A stretch of DNA of 64,000 nucleotides, taken from assembly GCF_002214465.1 (NCBI RefSeq), contig NZ_CP015101.1, positions 999,013-1,063,012 on the forward strand, in the 5' to 3' direction. This document shows positions 17,258 to 26,463 of the stretch, one piece after another. Below the pieces are notes generated by a model. That model worked only from the letters and a program-made list of their open reading frames with translations. It made no database searches and was not told where the DNA came from. Each line of letters begins with the position of its first letter. Position 1 is the first letter of the stretch. The DNA comes from Thermococcus barossii. Its GTDB lineage: Archaea > Methanobacteriota_B > Thermococci > Thermococcales > Thermococcaceae. The position numbers and the translations under genes are program-made.

Positions 17258-18544
17258 TTAACTAAGGAGCCAACGCCAGAGTGGGACGAATTTGACGGTT
17301 TTCTCTTCAACCTGCCGAACGTCCTCGTAATCCCAGGTTATCACTGTGAGGTTTTTGCAGTTCAATGACTTCGAGGCCCTCAAGAGAGCCTTGAGCTCGC
17401 GGTCCATTGTCGTGGGTTCTTCAACATCATAGCTAACCTGTATTAGCTCGACTACCTTTAGGCCCCTCAAGAGGACGAAATCAACCTCTCCCTTTCCGTC
17501 GTCCCAGTAGCGAACCTCCAGAAGGGGGTCGTAGTAGTGTTTCCGTCTGAGAAGTTCCACTGCCACTATGTTTTCAATTCTATGTCCCAGGTCTCCAACG
17601 CCAAAAACGCTTACAAAGCCCGTATCGGCGATATATATTTTGGAGGTGCTCCTTAGAGACTCAACGTCACTTGGATGATACTTCCTCACGGGAATCACAA
17701 AACCTACGTCCTCGAGGTATGAGAAGTACTCGGAAGTCGTCGGTCTGCTTAGTCTGACACCGCTCGAAGCGAGAAGGCCATTGAGTTTCCGTATGGAAAG
17801 CTTCCTGGCAAAATTCCTCACGGTAACCCGGATCAGCGCTTTCATGGCACCGGTTTTTTCAATTCCATACCTCTCGATCAGGTCGCGGTAAATTATAAGG
17901 TCGAGGTATTCCTGCAGGGTCCTGATCTTTATCAGTTCTGGATAACTCACTATTCCGGGGAAGCCTCCGTACCGGACGTATTCTTCTAGGAATCTCTTGA
18001 GCCGCCCTCTTCTGGCTTCCGTCAGGGGTCGGGAGTGGTCAAAGCCTTTGAAGGACAGAAACTCTCTGAAGGACAGGGGAAAGAGCTGAAAGCTCAGACT
18101 CCTCCCCCTAAGTGAGGTGGCTATCTCCCTGGAGAGAAACTTCGATGACGATCCCGTCACGAACACCCTCGCCCTCTTTCTTTCAAGGAGCCTTCTGACG
18201 AACTTTTCCCAGCCCTGAACCTCCTGAACCTCATCGAGGAACAGGTACATGACGTCCGCGTCGGGGTTGAGCTTGTAGTAGAGCTCCACCAGAGCGGACA
18301 GGTCGCCGGCAGTTAGGCCCTCTAGCCTTTCGTCCTCAAAGTTAACGTAGAAAATCCTCTCTATCGGCAATCCGGATTGGAGGAGCTTTTCCATTGTGTT
18401 GTATAAAAGATGAGTCTTTCCAACTCGCCTCAAGCCAAAGAGAACAACCGCCACATCCATGTTGGCGGGTAGGTTGAGTTCCCTCTCGCGTGTCTCCGGG
18501 ATGCCCAGTTCATGAAACTCGGAGATTACCTCTTCAAGGATCAT
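17258..18544 (-). CDS. AAA ATPase with DUF4143 domain
   Basis: 428 residues from the ATG at 18544 (GTGGT four bases upstream; a GTG at 18553 would add three). The AAA_14 domain has Walker A 'FGLRRVGKTHLL', Walker B 'MYLFLDEVQEV' and sensor 'VFVTGSSSKFL'. A helical and winged-helix linker leads to the C-terminal DUF4143 domain with a PD-(D/E)XK-like core ('WDDGKGEVDFVL', 'LIQVSYD'). This is a widespread prokaryotic family of unproven role. An 8+8-bp palindrome lies directly upstream, between the TATA element and the start, a good place for a repressor. The gene follows the winged-helix membrane protein on the same strand. Confidence 0.85.
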   Translation of the reverse strand: MILEEVISEFHELGIPETRERELNLPANMDVAVVLFGLRRVGKTHLLYNTMEKLLQSGLPIERIFYVNFEDERLEGLTAGDLSALVELYYKLNPDADVMYLFLDEVQEVQGWEKFVRRLLERKRARVFVTGSSSKFLSREIATSLRGRSLSFQLFPLSFREFLSFKGFDHSRPLTEARRGRLKRFLEEYVRYGGFPGIVSYPELIKIRTLQEYLDLIIYRDLIERYGIEKTGAMKALIRVTVRNFARKLSIRKLNGLLASSGVRLSRPTTSEYFSYLEDVGFVIPVRKYHPSDVESLRSTSKIYIADTGFVSVFGVGDLGHRIENIVAVELLRRKHYYDPLLEVRYWDDGKGEVDFVLLRGLKVVELIQVSYDVEEPTTMDRELKALLRASKSLNCKNLTVITWDYEDVRQVEEKTVKFVPLWRWLLS

Positions 18545-18553
18545 CTTGACCAC

Positions 18554-18575
18554 ATGGTAAACTCAACTTTACCAT
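18554..18575 (-). promoter_or_regulatory. palindromic operator candidate upstream of the DUF4143 ATPase
   Basis: ATGGTAAA and TTTACCAT form a perfect 8-bp inverted repeat with a 6-bp spacer, overlapping the downstream edge of a TATA-like element (CTTAAATAT on the minus strand). A further TTTACCA half-site lies near 18601-18607. Binding here would block transcription initiation of the ATPase gene. Confidence 0.55.
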
Positions 18576-18615
18576 ATTTAAGAATTTTGGCAAAGTAGAC
18601 TTTACCACTTTTGCC

Positions 18616-19563
18616 TCACTCCCTCAGAAAAACCCTGTATGTTCTCCCTTCCTTGGCTCTCGTTATGAGACCTTTCTCCTCCATCTCGCGGAGGATCATG
18701 CTGACTTTCGCCTTCGAAACTCCAAGCTTCTCGGCGAGCTCGCTCTGGAGGACGGGGCCTTCCCTCAGCATGGCGAGTATTTTCTCTTCATCACTCCTCA
18801 GGTGGGTGAGCTCCTCCTCACGCTTCCTCTCGCGATAGAGGATGTAGCCGTAAACGGAGCCACCTCCTAAGAGAAAGCCGATTATAAAAAGGCCAACGTA
18901 GAGCCACGGTGAGGGCGGCTTTGGAACGGTTATCTCCCCCGAAAAGCCAACTATGAAGTAGAACTCGTCCCCAGGACGGACGTTGCTGCGCTTCCATTCG
19001 AGGAGGAGCCGGTCGGTTGAGCTCTCGACCCTGTCGGGCGATGGGATTATCGGCGAGAGTATTGCGTATCCCCTTGGGACGAGCAGCTGCATGTGAAAGA
19101 CCCCAACTGGCTGGCTGAACTTGATGTAGTACGTGAACTGCTCGTTTCCACCGTTCTCGCTTATCATGCCCCTTGTGATAAAGGTGAGCTCTATCCTGGC
19201 GCTCTGCCCGGGTTTTAGGGTGGGAAATGTCAGGTAGATGGCGTTGGTTCCACCCAAGATTTCCCTCACGGTCACGTTTATCTTCTCGACTCTGTTACCA
19301 AGGTCAAGCACGGCGCTCGCGTTCTCAACGGGATAAGCGGTGTAGATGACATATCCGCTGAGGTTCGTGTTGGACGTCAGGTCTATCTCGATGGTTTCGC
19401 GGATGTTGTTCTGGTCCACTACCTCAAAATAGACTGCATAGGCGTTTATCTCGTAGTCGTACTCCTCCGCACCGACCAACGGGAGGAATATGAGAGACAG
19501 AATAAGGAATAACCCGATTAAAGCTGACTTCCTTCCTCGGGGTTTTTGATCTTCAGCAGCGGG
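18616..19563 (-). CDS. membrane-anchored winged-helix regulator with extracellular domain
   Basis: About 315 residues. A signal-anchor helix (about 14-32) leads to an extracellular beta domain of about 180 residues with several N-glycosylation sequons. A transmembrane helix follows ('PWLYVGLFIIGFLLGGGSVYGYILY', about 220-245), and then a cytoplasmic winged helix-turn-helix ('LQSELAEKLGVSKAKVSMILREMEEKGLI'). This layout implies direct signalling from the cell surface to DNA or chromatin. The start is uncertain: the ATG at 19563 overlaps the previous gene by 46 bases and has no good ribosome site, but no later start would keep the signal sequence. Target genes are unknown; neighbours are candidates. 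Confidence 0.75.
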   Translation of the reverse strand, partial: PAAEDQKPRGRKSALIGLFLILSLIFLPLVGAEEYDYEINAYAVYFEVVDQNNIRETIEIDLTSNTNLSGYVIYTAYPVENASAVLDLGNRVEKINVTVREILGGTNAIYLTFPTLKPGQSARIELTFITRGMISENGGNEQFTYYIKFSQPVGVFHMQLLVPRGYAILSPIIPSPDRVESSTDRLLLEWKRSNVRPGDEFYFIVGFSGEITVPKPPSPWLYVGLFIIGFLLGGGSVYGYILYRERKREEELTHLRSDEEKILAMLREGPVLQSELAEKLGVSKAKVSMILREMEEKGLITRAKEGRTYRVFLRE

Positions 19564-21410
19564 CATACGTCCATACACTCCCTGCAGTGGGTGCAGAGCT
19601 CAGGGTTCACGACTATCTTCCTGCTCCTCTCCTCTATGCTCAGCGCCCCCTCCGGGCACTTGCCGACGCAGACGCCACAGCCAACGCATTCGTAGGCACG
19701 CTTGACGAGATAATAAGCCTGTATCGCCTCGTTGGGGTCATCGGTGTAGGCGCCGTCTGGTCTAAATATAACATCACCCGCCCTTATGTAGTTTTCGCCT
19801 TCCTTGACTTCTCCGAGGATTGGGGCGACTTCTCCAATCCGTTTCAGGTTAACGACTGTGTTAAAGCGGGTTACGAAACCGGTTTCGGTTTTCTCCACCG
19901 TGTACCTCACCGGCTCCCACGAGCGCTCCTCTGGAATATCAACGCCGAGCTCCCTCGCTATGGCCTTCTCTCCCTTGCTCAGCTTCTTCCACCGCCAGAA
20001 GCCGTAGGTTATCCACTCGTCGGGCATTCCAAAGCGTTTCTGCCAGCGTTTGAGTTCGCCCTCCCACTTGGCCCACAGCTCGGGCTTCTCCTCCTTCAGG
20101 GTGTAGATTTCCGCCAGGGAGGCGCTCGGGCAGAGGAAGCAGCCTATCCTGTCGAAGCCCCTCTCATACAGCGGGTTGTAGGGGAGCTCTCTGCTGAGGA
20201 TGTAGAGCCACACCTCAAGCGCGCGCCAGTGGAATATCGGCGAAGCGCCGGTCTCGTTCGGCACCCAGGGATTCTTCCACACCCTCGGCTGCTTGAACCT
20301 CTTTATGCTCTCATACTTCCTCTGGCCGACGAACATGAGGACGCCTTTCGGGTAGTTCTCCTTGATGGAGAGGGTTATGGGGCCGAGCTTGGTGACCTTG
20401 CAGCACCAGCGGTAGTCCCTCCCCGGCGGGGAAAAGACGTGGATGGCGCGCCAGAAGGCGTCGCCGGCATCGGCAACGACGAACTTTATTCCCCTCGGCT
20501 CAAGCTCCTTCCTCAGCTTCTCGACGTATTCGAGCGTTTCCGGGAACTCTATGCCCGTGTTGTTGAAGAAGACGGTGAAGCCCTCGTCGCCGAACTCCTC
20601 CAGCGCCAGACCGAGAACAGCTAAGCTGTCCTTCCCGCCCGAGAAGGCCACCGCTATCGGGAGGTCGGAGTAGCGGGTGGAGACCTTCCTCATGAAGCGC
20701 CTCGCTTCCATCACCTTCCTCTCAAGCTCGATGGAGTTGGCCCTCAACACGTCCTCCATCGTGGCCTTCCTTCCCTCGCGGTAGTTGATGCTCCTCTGCC
20801 TCCTCACCTTGACGCCGGTTCCACGCTCCCTGCTGGCTAAGGCTTCGTAGTCCTTCTTCGCTATGCCCGTTGCGATGACCTCGCCGGCCTGGGAGACCAG
20901 TATTACGTCGTCGTTCCGCTTTATGCTTTGCTCAGCCTCGATTATACCAACGGGCAGGAGGTTGGAGCCGTTCAGTATCGGCTCTATGGCACCTTCATCG
21001 ATGACTATCCACTTTTTCATCGCCTTCCCGAAGCGCTTCCAGAGGGCAGTCGCCCCCTCGACCTTCAGGCCAGGTTTCCAGCGGAGCTCCAGCGGGTCGA
21101 AGCGTATCCAGCCGAAGACGTAGCCATCGAGGATTATCTCGTAGGAGTCATCTTCCCCGGGCGTCTTGTTGAGGAGGATGACCTTGCCATCGAAAAGCTC
21201 GCCCACGTCGACGCCGTAGTGCTCTCGAAATATCGAGCGGATCAGCTCGATGTCCCTCTCGAAGGCGAAGCGCAGGTCGCCCGGGGGAGTGATGTTGAGC
21301 CTGAAAACGCCCTCCTTCCCGTGGAGAGCGCAGCTGTCACCGATGAGCGGGACGTTGCACTTCTCGCACCAGTTTATGTAAGCCTTGCCGAGGTAGACCG
21401 GCCTTCCCAT
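19518..21410 (-). CDS. PAPS-reductase-family protein with PUA-like domain and ferredoxin tail
   Basis: 630 residues from the ATG at 21410 (AGGTGAG upstream). An N-terminal zinc-ribbon-like site (Cys15, Cys18, Cys27, His30) is followed by a PUA-like segment (about 130-200) and the adenylyl-binding P-loop SGGKDS (257-262) of the PAPS reductase/ATP pyrophosphatase fold. 'YRWCCKVTKLGP' and a later Cys pair ('GCFLCPSA') lie in that domain. The C-terminus is a two-cluster ferredoxin with two CxxCxxCxxxCP-type sets. This architecture is shared by archaeal proteins annotated as PAPS reductase family. Whether the substrate is APS/PAPS or a thiolation target (PUA suggests RNA) is not known. Confidence 0.85.
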   Translation of the reverse strand: MGRPVYLGKAYINWCEKCNVPLIGDSCALHGKEGVFRLNITPPGDLRFAFERDIELIRSIFREHYGVDVGELFDGKVILLNKTPGEDDSYEIILDGYVFGWIRFDPLELRWKPGLKVEGATALWKRFGKAMKKWIVIDEGAIEPILNGSNLLPVGIIEAEQSIKRNDDVILVSQAGEVIATGIAKKDYEALASRERGTGVKVRRQRSINYREGRKATMEDVLRANSIELERKVMEARRFMRKVSTRYSDLPIAVAFSGGKDSLAVLGLALEEFGDEGFTVFFNNTGIEFPETLEYVEKLRKELEPRGIKFVVADAGDAFWRAIHVFSPPGRDYRWCCKVTKLGPITLSIKENYPKGVLMFVGQRKYESIKRFKQPRVWKNPWVPNETGASPIFHWRALEVWLYILSRELPYNPLYERGFDRIGCFLCPSASLAEIYTLKEEKPELWAKWEGELKRWQKRFGMPDEWITYGFWRWKKLSKGEKAIARELGVDIPEERSWEPVRYTVEKTETGFVTRFNTVVNLKRIGEVAPILGEVKEGENYIRAGDVIFRPDGAYTDDPNEAIQAYYLVKRAYECVGCGVCVGKCPEGALSIEERSRKIVVNPELCTHCRECMDVCPLLKIKNPEEGSQL

Positions 21411-21492
21411 TTCTCTCACCTGGGGCAAGAAGGGAGTGGGGGTTTATAAAGGCGATTGGTGGGTGAGAATTGGGTCACTTATTGAACCCGGT

Positions 21493-22743
21493 TCACAGAA
21501 CCTCCTCCCACAGCTCCTCCAGGGTCTTTCCGATCTTCATGAATATCCCGTTTTTATAGACTGGCTCTCCGTTAACCATGACCAGCTCGACATCACTTCC
21601 CCTCGCGGAGTAAACCAGGTGCGAATAAACGTCCTCCCCGGGCAGGAACTGGGGCTTCCGCGCGTTCACGAGTACAAGGTCAGCGAGATAGCCCGGCCTT
21701 ATCAAGCCTGCCCTCAGCTTGAGCGCCCTCGCCCCTCCCAGGGTTGCCCAGCGGAAGACCTCCCTCGCGGGGGCCACGTCGGTTCTCCTCCGCCAGACCT
21801 TGTTGAGAACCGCCGCGAAGCGCATCTCGGTGAAGAGGTCCATCAATCCGACTGGATTCGGCGAGTCGTTGCCGAGGGCTATGTTTGCCCCACCCTCCAC
21901 CAGCTCGATTATCGGCGCAATCCTCCCCTCAAGCTTCGCCATGCTCAGTGAACAGTGGACGAGTGTGGCACCGCTCTTTGAGTAAAGCCGGACTTCATCG
22001 TCACCAAGATATATGCCGTGAACGCCGATGAGGTTCTCACCCAGGGCCCCGGCCTTCCCGAGATACTCCACGGGGGACAGGCCGTAGCGCCGCTTCACCT
22101 CCAGAACCTCACCCCTGCTCTGAGACAGATGAACGTGAACCAGAGCGTTCTTCTCCCCAGCAAACTCGGCTATCTCCTTCATCAGCTCAAGGGAAACTGT
22201 GTTGGTGGCATGGGGCGCGAGAACCGGCTTCACAAGCTCTTCCTCCCCCTCCCAGCGCTTGAAGAACCGGAAGCCTTCCCCGGGCTCGGCTATCGGAAAG
22301 TCCACCGAGTCCATTACCGTCTGACCGACAAACGCCCTAATTCCGAGCTCCAGTGTTGCATTAGCTATCTCGTCCGCGAAGAAGTAGTGGTCGTTTACCG
22401 TCGTTGAGCCGTTCGAAAGCGCCTCGGCCATGCCGATGAGGGCCCACCTGTGGATTTCCTCGCGCGTCCATTCGAGCTCGGCCGGCCAGATGACGTCGCC
22501 CAGCCACTTCTCCATCGGCAGGTCCTCGCCGAGGCCGCGGAACTTCGCCATCGCCACGTGGGTGTGAGCGTTGACCAATCCGGGGAGTATCAAGTAACCC
22601 CTGCCCCCGTAAACTTCATCAACGTCGTACTGACCCATGCTCCCTGCGGGAACGACGTCTCTGATCACGGACCCATCTATTATGACCGCTGTGCTATCCC
22701 TGACACCCTGCCAGTCAACGACGGTTCCAACCAGGGCTTTCAT
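21493..22743 (-). CDS. amidohydrolase of the MTA/SAH/5'-deoxyadenosine deaminase type
   Basis: 416 residues. Family features in order: metal ligands His60 and His62 in 'NAHTH', 'HVHLSQS' with the third metal His, 'GVHGIYL' and 'VHCSLSMAKLEG', and the catalytic Asp in 'ALGNDSP'. It fits the ATZ/TRZ family whose archaeal members deaminate methylthioadenosine, S-adenosylhomocysteine or 5'-deoxyadenosine, feeding nucleoside salvage. The exact substrate is not determined from sequence. It lies upstream of a gap of 82 bp from the PAPS-reductase-like gene on the same strand. Confidence 0.85.
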   Translation of the reverse strand: MKALVGTVVDWQGVRDSTAVIIDGSVIRDVVPAGSMGQYDVDEVYGGRGYLILPGLVNAHTHVAMAKFRGLGEDLPMEKWLGDVIWPAELEWTREEIHRWALIGMAEALSNGSTTVNDHYFFADEIANATLELGIRAFVGQTVMDSVDFPIAEPGEGFRFFKRWEGEEELVKPVLAPHATNTVSLELMKEIAEFAGEKNALVHVHLSQSRGEVLEVKRRYGLSPVEYLGKAGALGENLIGVHGIYLGDDEVRLYSKSGATLVHCSLSMAKLEGRIAPIIELVEGGANIALGNDSPNPVGLMDLFTEMRFAAVLNKVWRRRTDVAPAREVFRWATLGGARALKLRAGLIRPGYLADLVLVNARKPQFLPGEDVYSHLVYSARGSDVELVMVNGEPVYKNGIFMKIGKTLEELWEEVL

Positions 22744-22789
22744 ACGCTCACCGATTGAAGTTGGTCGAGGTTTCAGTTAAACCTTTGGG

Positions 22790-24739
22790 TTACCCCCTCT
22801 CCTCCATCTTTGCCGCTATCCACGCGAGGAGCAGGATGAAGACGATACCTCCCACGAAAGACCCTCCGATGTAGATGAGCCTATCCTTCAGCGACATACC
22901 TTCCTCGGAAAGGGTGGTCGTCACGTTGCTCTCGTTGCACGGAACCGGAACCTTAATGACTTCGGTAACCACTTTTGGCTCACACGTTGAATTGGTGCTC
23001 TCGTTGGAAATTCCGAGTGATGAGTTTCCTGGGGTGATGCTGGCCTCACCGACAACTCTGATTGTCGTGGAGTTGTAGAACACCTCGCCATGGCTTTCAA
23101 CACCCGCACTTATCTCGTATTCTCCGGGAACCAGCGGAATGACCGTCAGGGAATACGTTCTGCTCCCGTTCGGAGGAAGTACGTCAGTCCTTGTCAGCCA
23201 TTTTCCATAGGCGGTGAAGTTCTCGGCTATAGAAGCGAAGCCCTTCGGGAGGGCAACGGTGAGGGTGAAGGGAAGTCCCACGTTTCCGGTATTGATCACG
23301 GTCACGTTTAGGGGTATCTCTCCTCCAACGCTGCCGTTCAATGCCGAGACCTTAACAAGGTAGCCAATCTTGGCCGGAGCAACGTCAACGACCCTGTTCT
23401 CGGAGCTGAAGCTCACCTGTTCAACCCCATAACAGGAGAGGGCGTAGGGGGCGTGTCCCGTTACGACCACGTTGCCCAGTGAGAGATTGCCCGCCTTCTC
23501 GGGGAGGATTTTCAAAGGAATCTCGACGCTCTTGCCCTTTGGAATCTCCTCAAAATAGGCCGGATAGTCGCCGAGAGCTTTGAATCCATCGGACAGGTTG
23601 AGGCTCACCTCGACGTACTTGAGATCGCTCGGCCCCTCGTTGGTTATGGTTATCCTCGCGTCGAATGGAACGAACTGAGTGGAATTTCCGGGAGCAAGGA
23701 AGGACACGTTGAGGAGCGCAACATCACTTACCCTGGGAACCTTCTCCTCATCTATGAAGGCAACCACGTGAATCTCCATCGCTCCATCGCGCTTTCTGGA
23801 GGCGGTTGAACCTATGAGAAGGCCACCGTAGTACATTCCTGAGGAGAAGTTGCCAATCGTTATGAATCCCGATCTTATGACCCTGCCGCACGGATTCATT
23901 ATGGAGACGTAGGCGCTGTCGTCGAATATCTTGTCGACCTTAATCAGGTACGGGCCGAGTTTCTCGGTCTTGCCCTCGCGGAGCCATCCATCGAAGGAAG
24001 GAAGAACCTTTACGCGGAGATACGCGCCTTTCAACCGTATCGTGGCCTTCAGGTATTCCGAACCCACAAGCTCACCGGTGGAAATCAGCAGTCCGTCCGC
24101 ATCTATCGTCTCCCCTGGTTCTGCCAGGTACTGCTTGCCATTCACACGGATGTCCACTATCTCCGTCAGCTGCCCGTTCTCCGAGGATACAGTATAATTG
24201 TAAAACACGACGCTCCATTCTCCGATAGACACGTTTTTGCTCCTCCTCAGATAGCCGTCGAACAGAATCGGCATCGGAGTCAGTGATATCCTCATGTTTT
24301 CGTACGAGACCTCCTTCCCAGCTGCGCAGTAGATTTCCTTAGAAGTCTCTCCGTCTGACACAACCAATGTGCCGCCCTTCTCACTCACAGACTTCAGAGA
24401 AACCTCATAACCTCCAACAAAAAGCTTCTCTCCTTCGAGAAGGTAGGGGAACGTGTAAGAGAGGTTCAGATACGATACCCCCGAAGAGTAGAGTGCATCA
24501 TTGAAGGAAAATGAATAGCCGTCCCACAGAATGCTCCCCCCAATCGGAACCACCCTCATGCCCAAGCCAGCAGGATAGACTAGAACCGAGCCGTCGCTCA
24601 GGGAGATGTCCTTGATGAGGATGTCGCCGTCATATACTCCCACCCTGGCCGGGAACTGGAGCCACCCGGTTATCGAGGAGCTGGCCGCAACTCCGGGCAG
24701 TAACATGAACGCCAGGAACAAAACGAGTAACTTCTTCAC
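22790..24739 (-). CDS. C-terminally anchored surface protein, translationally coupled to arlJ
   Basis: 649 residues from the GTG at 24739. The GTGA overlap puts its start codon on the arlJ stop. A Sec signal peptide ('LLVLFLAFMLLPGVAAS') is followed by beta-rich regions; residues from about 360 to 580 resemble repeated CARDB/NEW3-type Ig-like modules ('VSLNLSDGFKALGDYPAYFEEIPKGKSVEIPLKI', 'TVALPKGFASIAENF'). One transmembrane helix near the end ('GGSFVGGIVFILLLAWIA') precedes a short basic tail. There are many N-glycosylation sites. The tight coupling to the archaellum platform gene suggests a role at the archaellum base or in the envelope around it. This is inference; no known archaellum protein is matched. 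Confidence 0.78.
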   Translation of the reverse strand: MKKLLVLFLAFMLLPGVAASSSITGWLQFPARVGVYDGDILIKDISLSDGSVLVYPAGLGMRVVPIGGSILWDGYSFSFNDALYSSGVSYLNLSYTFPYLLEGEKLFVGGYEVSLKSVSEKGGTLVVSDGETSKEIYCAAGKEVSYENMRISLTPMPILFDGYLRRSKNVSIGEWSVVFYNYTVSSENGQLTEIVDIRVNGKQYLAEPGETIDADGLLISTGELVGSEYLKATIRLKGAYLRVKVLPSFDGWLREGKTEKLGPYLIKVDKIFDDSAYVSIMNPCGRVIRSGFITIGNFSSGMYYGGLLIGSTASRKRDGAMEIHVVAFIDEEKVPRVSDVALLNVSFLAPGNSTQFVPFDARITITNEGPSDLKYVEVSLNLSDGFKALGDYPAYFEEIPKGKSVEIPLKILPEKAGNLSLGNVVVTGHAPYALSCYGVEQVSFSSENRVVDVAPAKIGYLVKVSALNGSVGGEIPLNVTVINTGNVGLPFTLTVALPKGFASIAENFTAYGKWLTRTDVLPPNGSRTYSLTVIPLVPGEYEISAGVESHGEVFYNSTTIRVVGEASITPGNSSLGISNESTNSTCEPKVVTEVIKVPVPCNESNVTTTLSEEGMSLKDRLIYIGGSFVGGIVFILLLAWIAAKMEERG

Positions 24740-26454
24740 GGTATCACCCCCAGGGAGCCTACAACCACCCCCGTCAGCGAGGAAAACGTCATCATCTTGC
24801 CCATCACGACGGTTCCCAGGTACTGGCCAATGGCGGCCAGCCACACGAGAACCACAAAATAGTAGACAGTAATCCCCATGTGCCCGCCATCGGCAAACTT
24901 TATCGAGAGGGCAGAGAGGAGGCAGTGGATGATCAGGATAACCATGAGGATGTAATCCGTCATCTCCAAGCCGCTCTTTGACGGAACGAAGATTATGTTC
25001 TGGAGGAAGTCTCCCTGAATGGTCAGGTTTGAGAAGAGCTTGTTCATGTAAACGGAAACCTGAAACGCGGCCGCAACTGAGAAGGCAAACGCTCCCGTTA
25101 TGCCGTAGATAACGCCCCTAAAACTCGCCACAGTTTGAGCGCGTTTTCTCCTGAGCCTCACCAGGCGCTCGAAGTTCCTCGATATGACCATCCCAACGTA
25201 GTCAGGCTCTGCACCGAGGTTTATGCTCTTGTTGAATATCTCGGAGAAGATACCTATTAGCCAGCTACCGGTGTCTATGGTGAAGTAGCGCCAGGATTTG
25301 CTGTTGTCTATCCTCATCGAGACCCTACGGTAGAGGTTCCTTATGTCCTGAGTTAGGACTCCAAAGTCATGGGCACTGAGGTACTTGAGCACGAGGGGAA
25401 GGGCGGCACCGCTTGCGGCAAGGGAAGAGCTGAGGCTCCTCATGAATGCCGGAAAGTTCTCATCCTTCACAAGGATGGCCTTCTCCTCCTTCTCAAGCAC
25501 CTTGCCCAGGTACATGAGCGGGGTGAGCACTATCGCAACCTGAACGAGGAGTGGAAGGTCGAACCTTGGTCTCACCACCAGCACAACCAGAACCGCCGCT
25601 GCCATGATGCCCGCGACGGATATAAGCGCGGCCTTGATGAACTTGGCCTTCCTCTCGGAGGTCATGGCATAGTCGGCCCATATCCTGTCCTCCGGCATTC
25701 TGTACTTTATGACGAGCATTATTCCAATCTCGGTGGCAAGAACGAGCACGAACATAAAGGCACTAAGGCTGACGATGTCCTGACCGGTGAGTATCGGACC
25801 TATGATTATGAACGTCACCATGAAGACGACCGAGATTATAAGTGAGGAGTACACCTCCTTGAAGACGTCCAAGTCGTAGAGGGTTCCCTCGTAGAAGGTC
25901 TCGTAGTCGTCCATAACCGTCTTCTGCTCCTGGAGGAGGTAGTCCCTGAGCTCTACACCGCTATCGAGGGAATAGGCGAGCCTATCGAGGAAATCCGCGA
26001 AAACCTTGCTGGGCGTTCTCTTGGCAAGGAACCTCAGGGCCTCCGGCATGCCCCTGTGGAGCTTTGCTATAAGGTAGTACACCTTTTTCATGTCGCTCGC
26101 TATCGGTTCCAGAATCTTCTCGGTGGCCAGGTTCCAGATGAGCTCGCTCCTGCTCACGTCGCTCGTAGATAGCACCGCGAAGTACGTTGCAAAGAAGGGA
26201 ATCTTGGAGTTTATCTGAACCCTCTTGTTGCTGATTCTGGCATAGGGGTACCCAACGGCGTAGATGAGTGGAAGGAGCGGAATTGCATAGAGGACAAAGG
26301 TTATCACGCTGGAAAGGGATACAAACCTCTTGAGAACTGACACGGCAACGAAGAGGGCCATGGAACCCACTATACTGGGCAGCAGAACTTTCCTGAAGTA
26401 CTCGTGCATGGTAATGCCCGACTGTGCCAGCACCCCTGCCTTCTCCCCGGCCAT
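24736..26454 (-). CDS. arlJ: archaellum membrane platform protein ArlJ (FlaJ)
   Basis: 572 residues with two clusters of transmembrane helices flanking cytoplasmic helical domains, the TadC/GspF-related layout of ArlJ. It forms the membrane platform on which ArlI drives archaellum assembly and rotation. The ATG has GGTGGG in front and starts nine bases after the arlI stop. The terminal helices ('ITVYYFVVLVWLAAIGQYLG', 'FSSLTGVVVGSLGVIP') end with the overlap into the following surface-protein gene. Confidence 0.95.
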   Translation of the reverse strand: MAGEKAGVLAQSGITMHEYFRKVLLPSIVGSMALFVAVSVLKRFVSLSSVITFVLYAIPLLPLIYAVGYPYARISNKRVQINSKIPFFATYFAVLSTSDVSRSELIWNLATEKILEPIASDMKKVYYLIAKLHRGMPEALRFLAKRTPSKVFADFLDRLAYSLDSGVELRDYLLQEQKTVMDDYETFYEGTLYDLDVFKEVYSSLIISVVFMVTFIIIGPILTGQDIVSLSAFMFVLVLATEIGIMLVIKYRMPEDRIWADYAMTSERKAKFIKAALISVAGIMAAAVLVVLVVRPRFDLPLLVQVAIVLTPLMYLGKVLEKEEKAILVKDENFPAFMRSLSSSLAASGAALPLVLKYLSAHDFGVLTQDIRNLYRRVSMRIDNSKSWRYFTIDTGSWLIGIFSEIFNKSINLGAEPDYVGMVISRNFERLVRLRRKRAQTVASFRGVIYGITGAFAFSVAAAFQVSVYMNKLFSNLTIQGDFLQNIIFVPSKSGLEMTDYILMVILIIHCLLSALSIKFADGGHMGITVYYFVVLVWLAAIGQYLGTVVMGKMMTFSSLTGVVVGSLGVIP

Positions 26455-26463
26455 TTTCCCACC

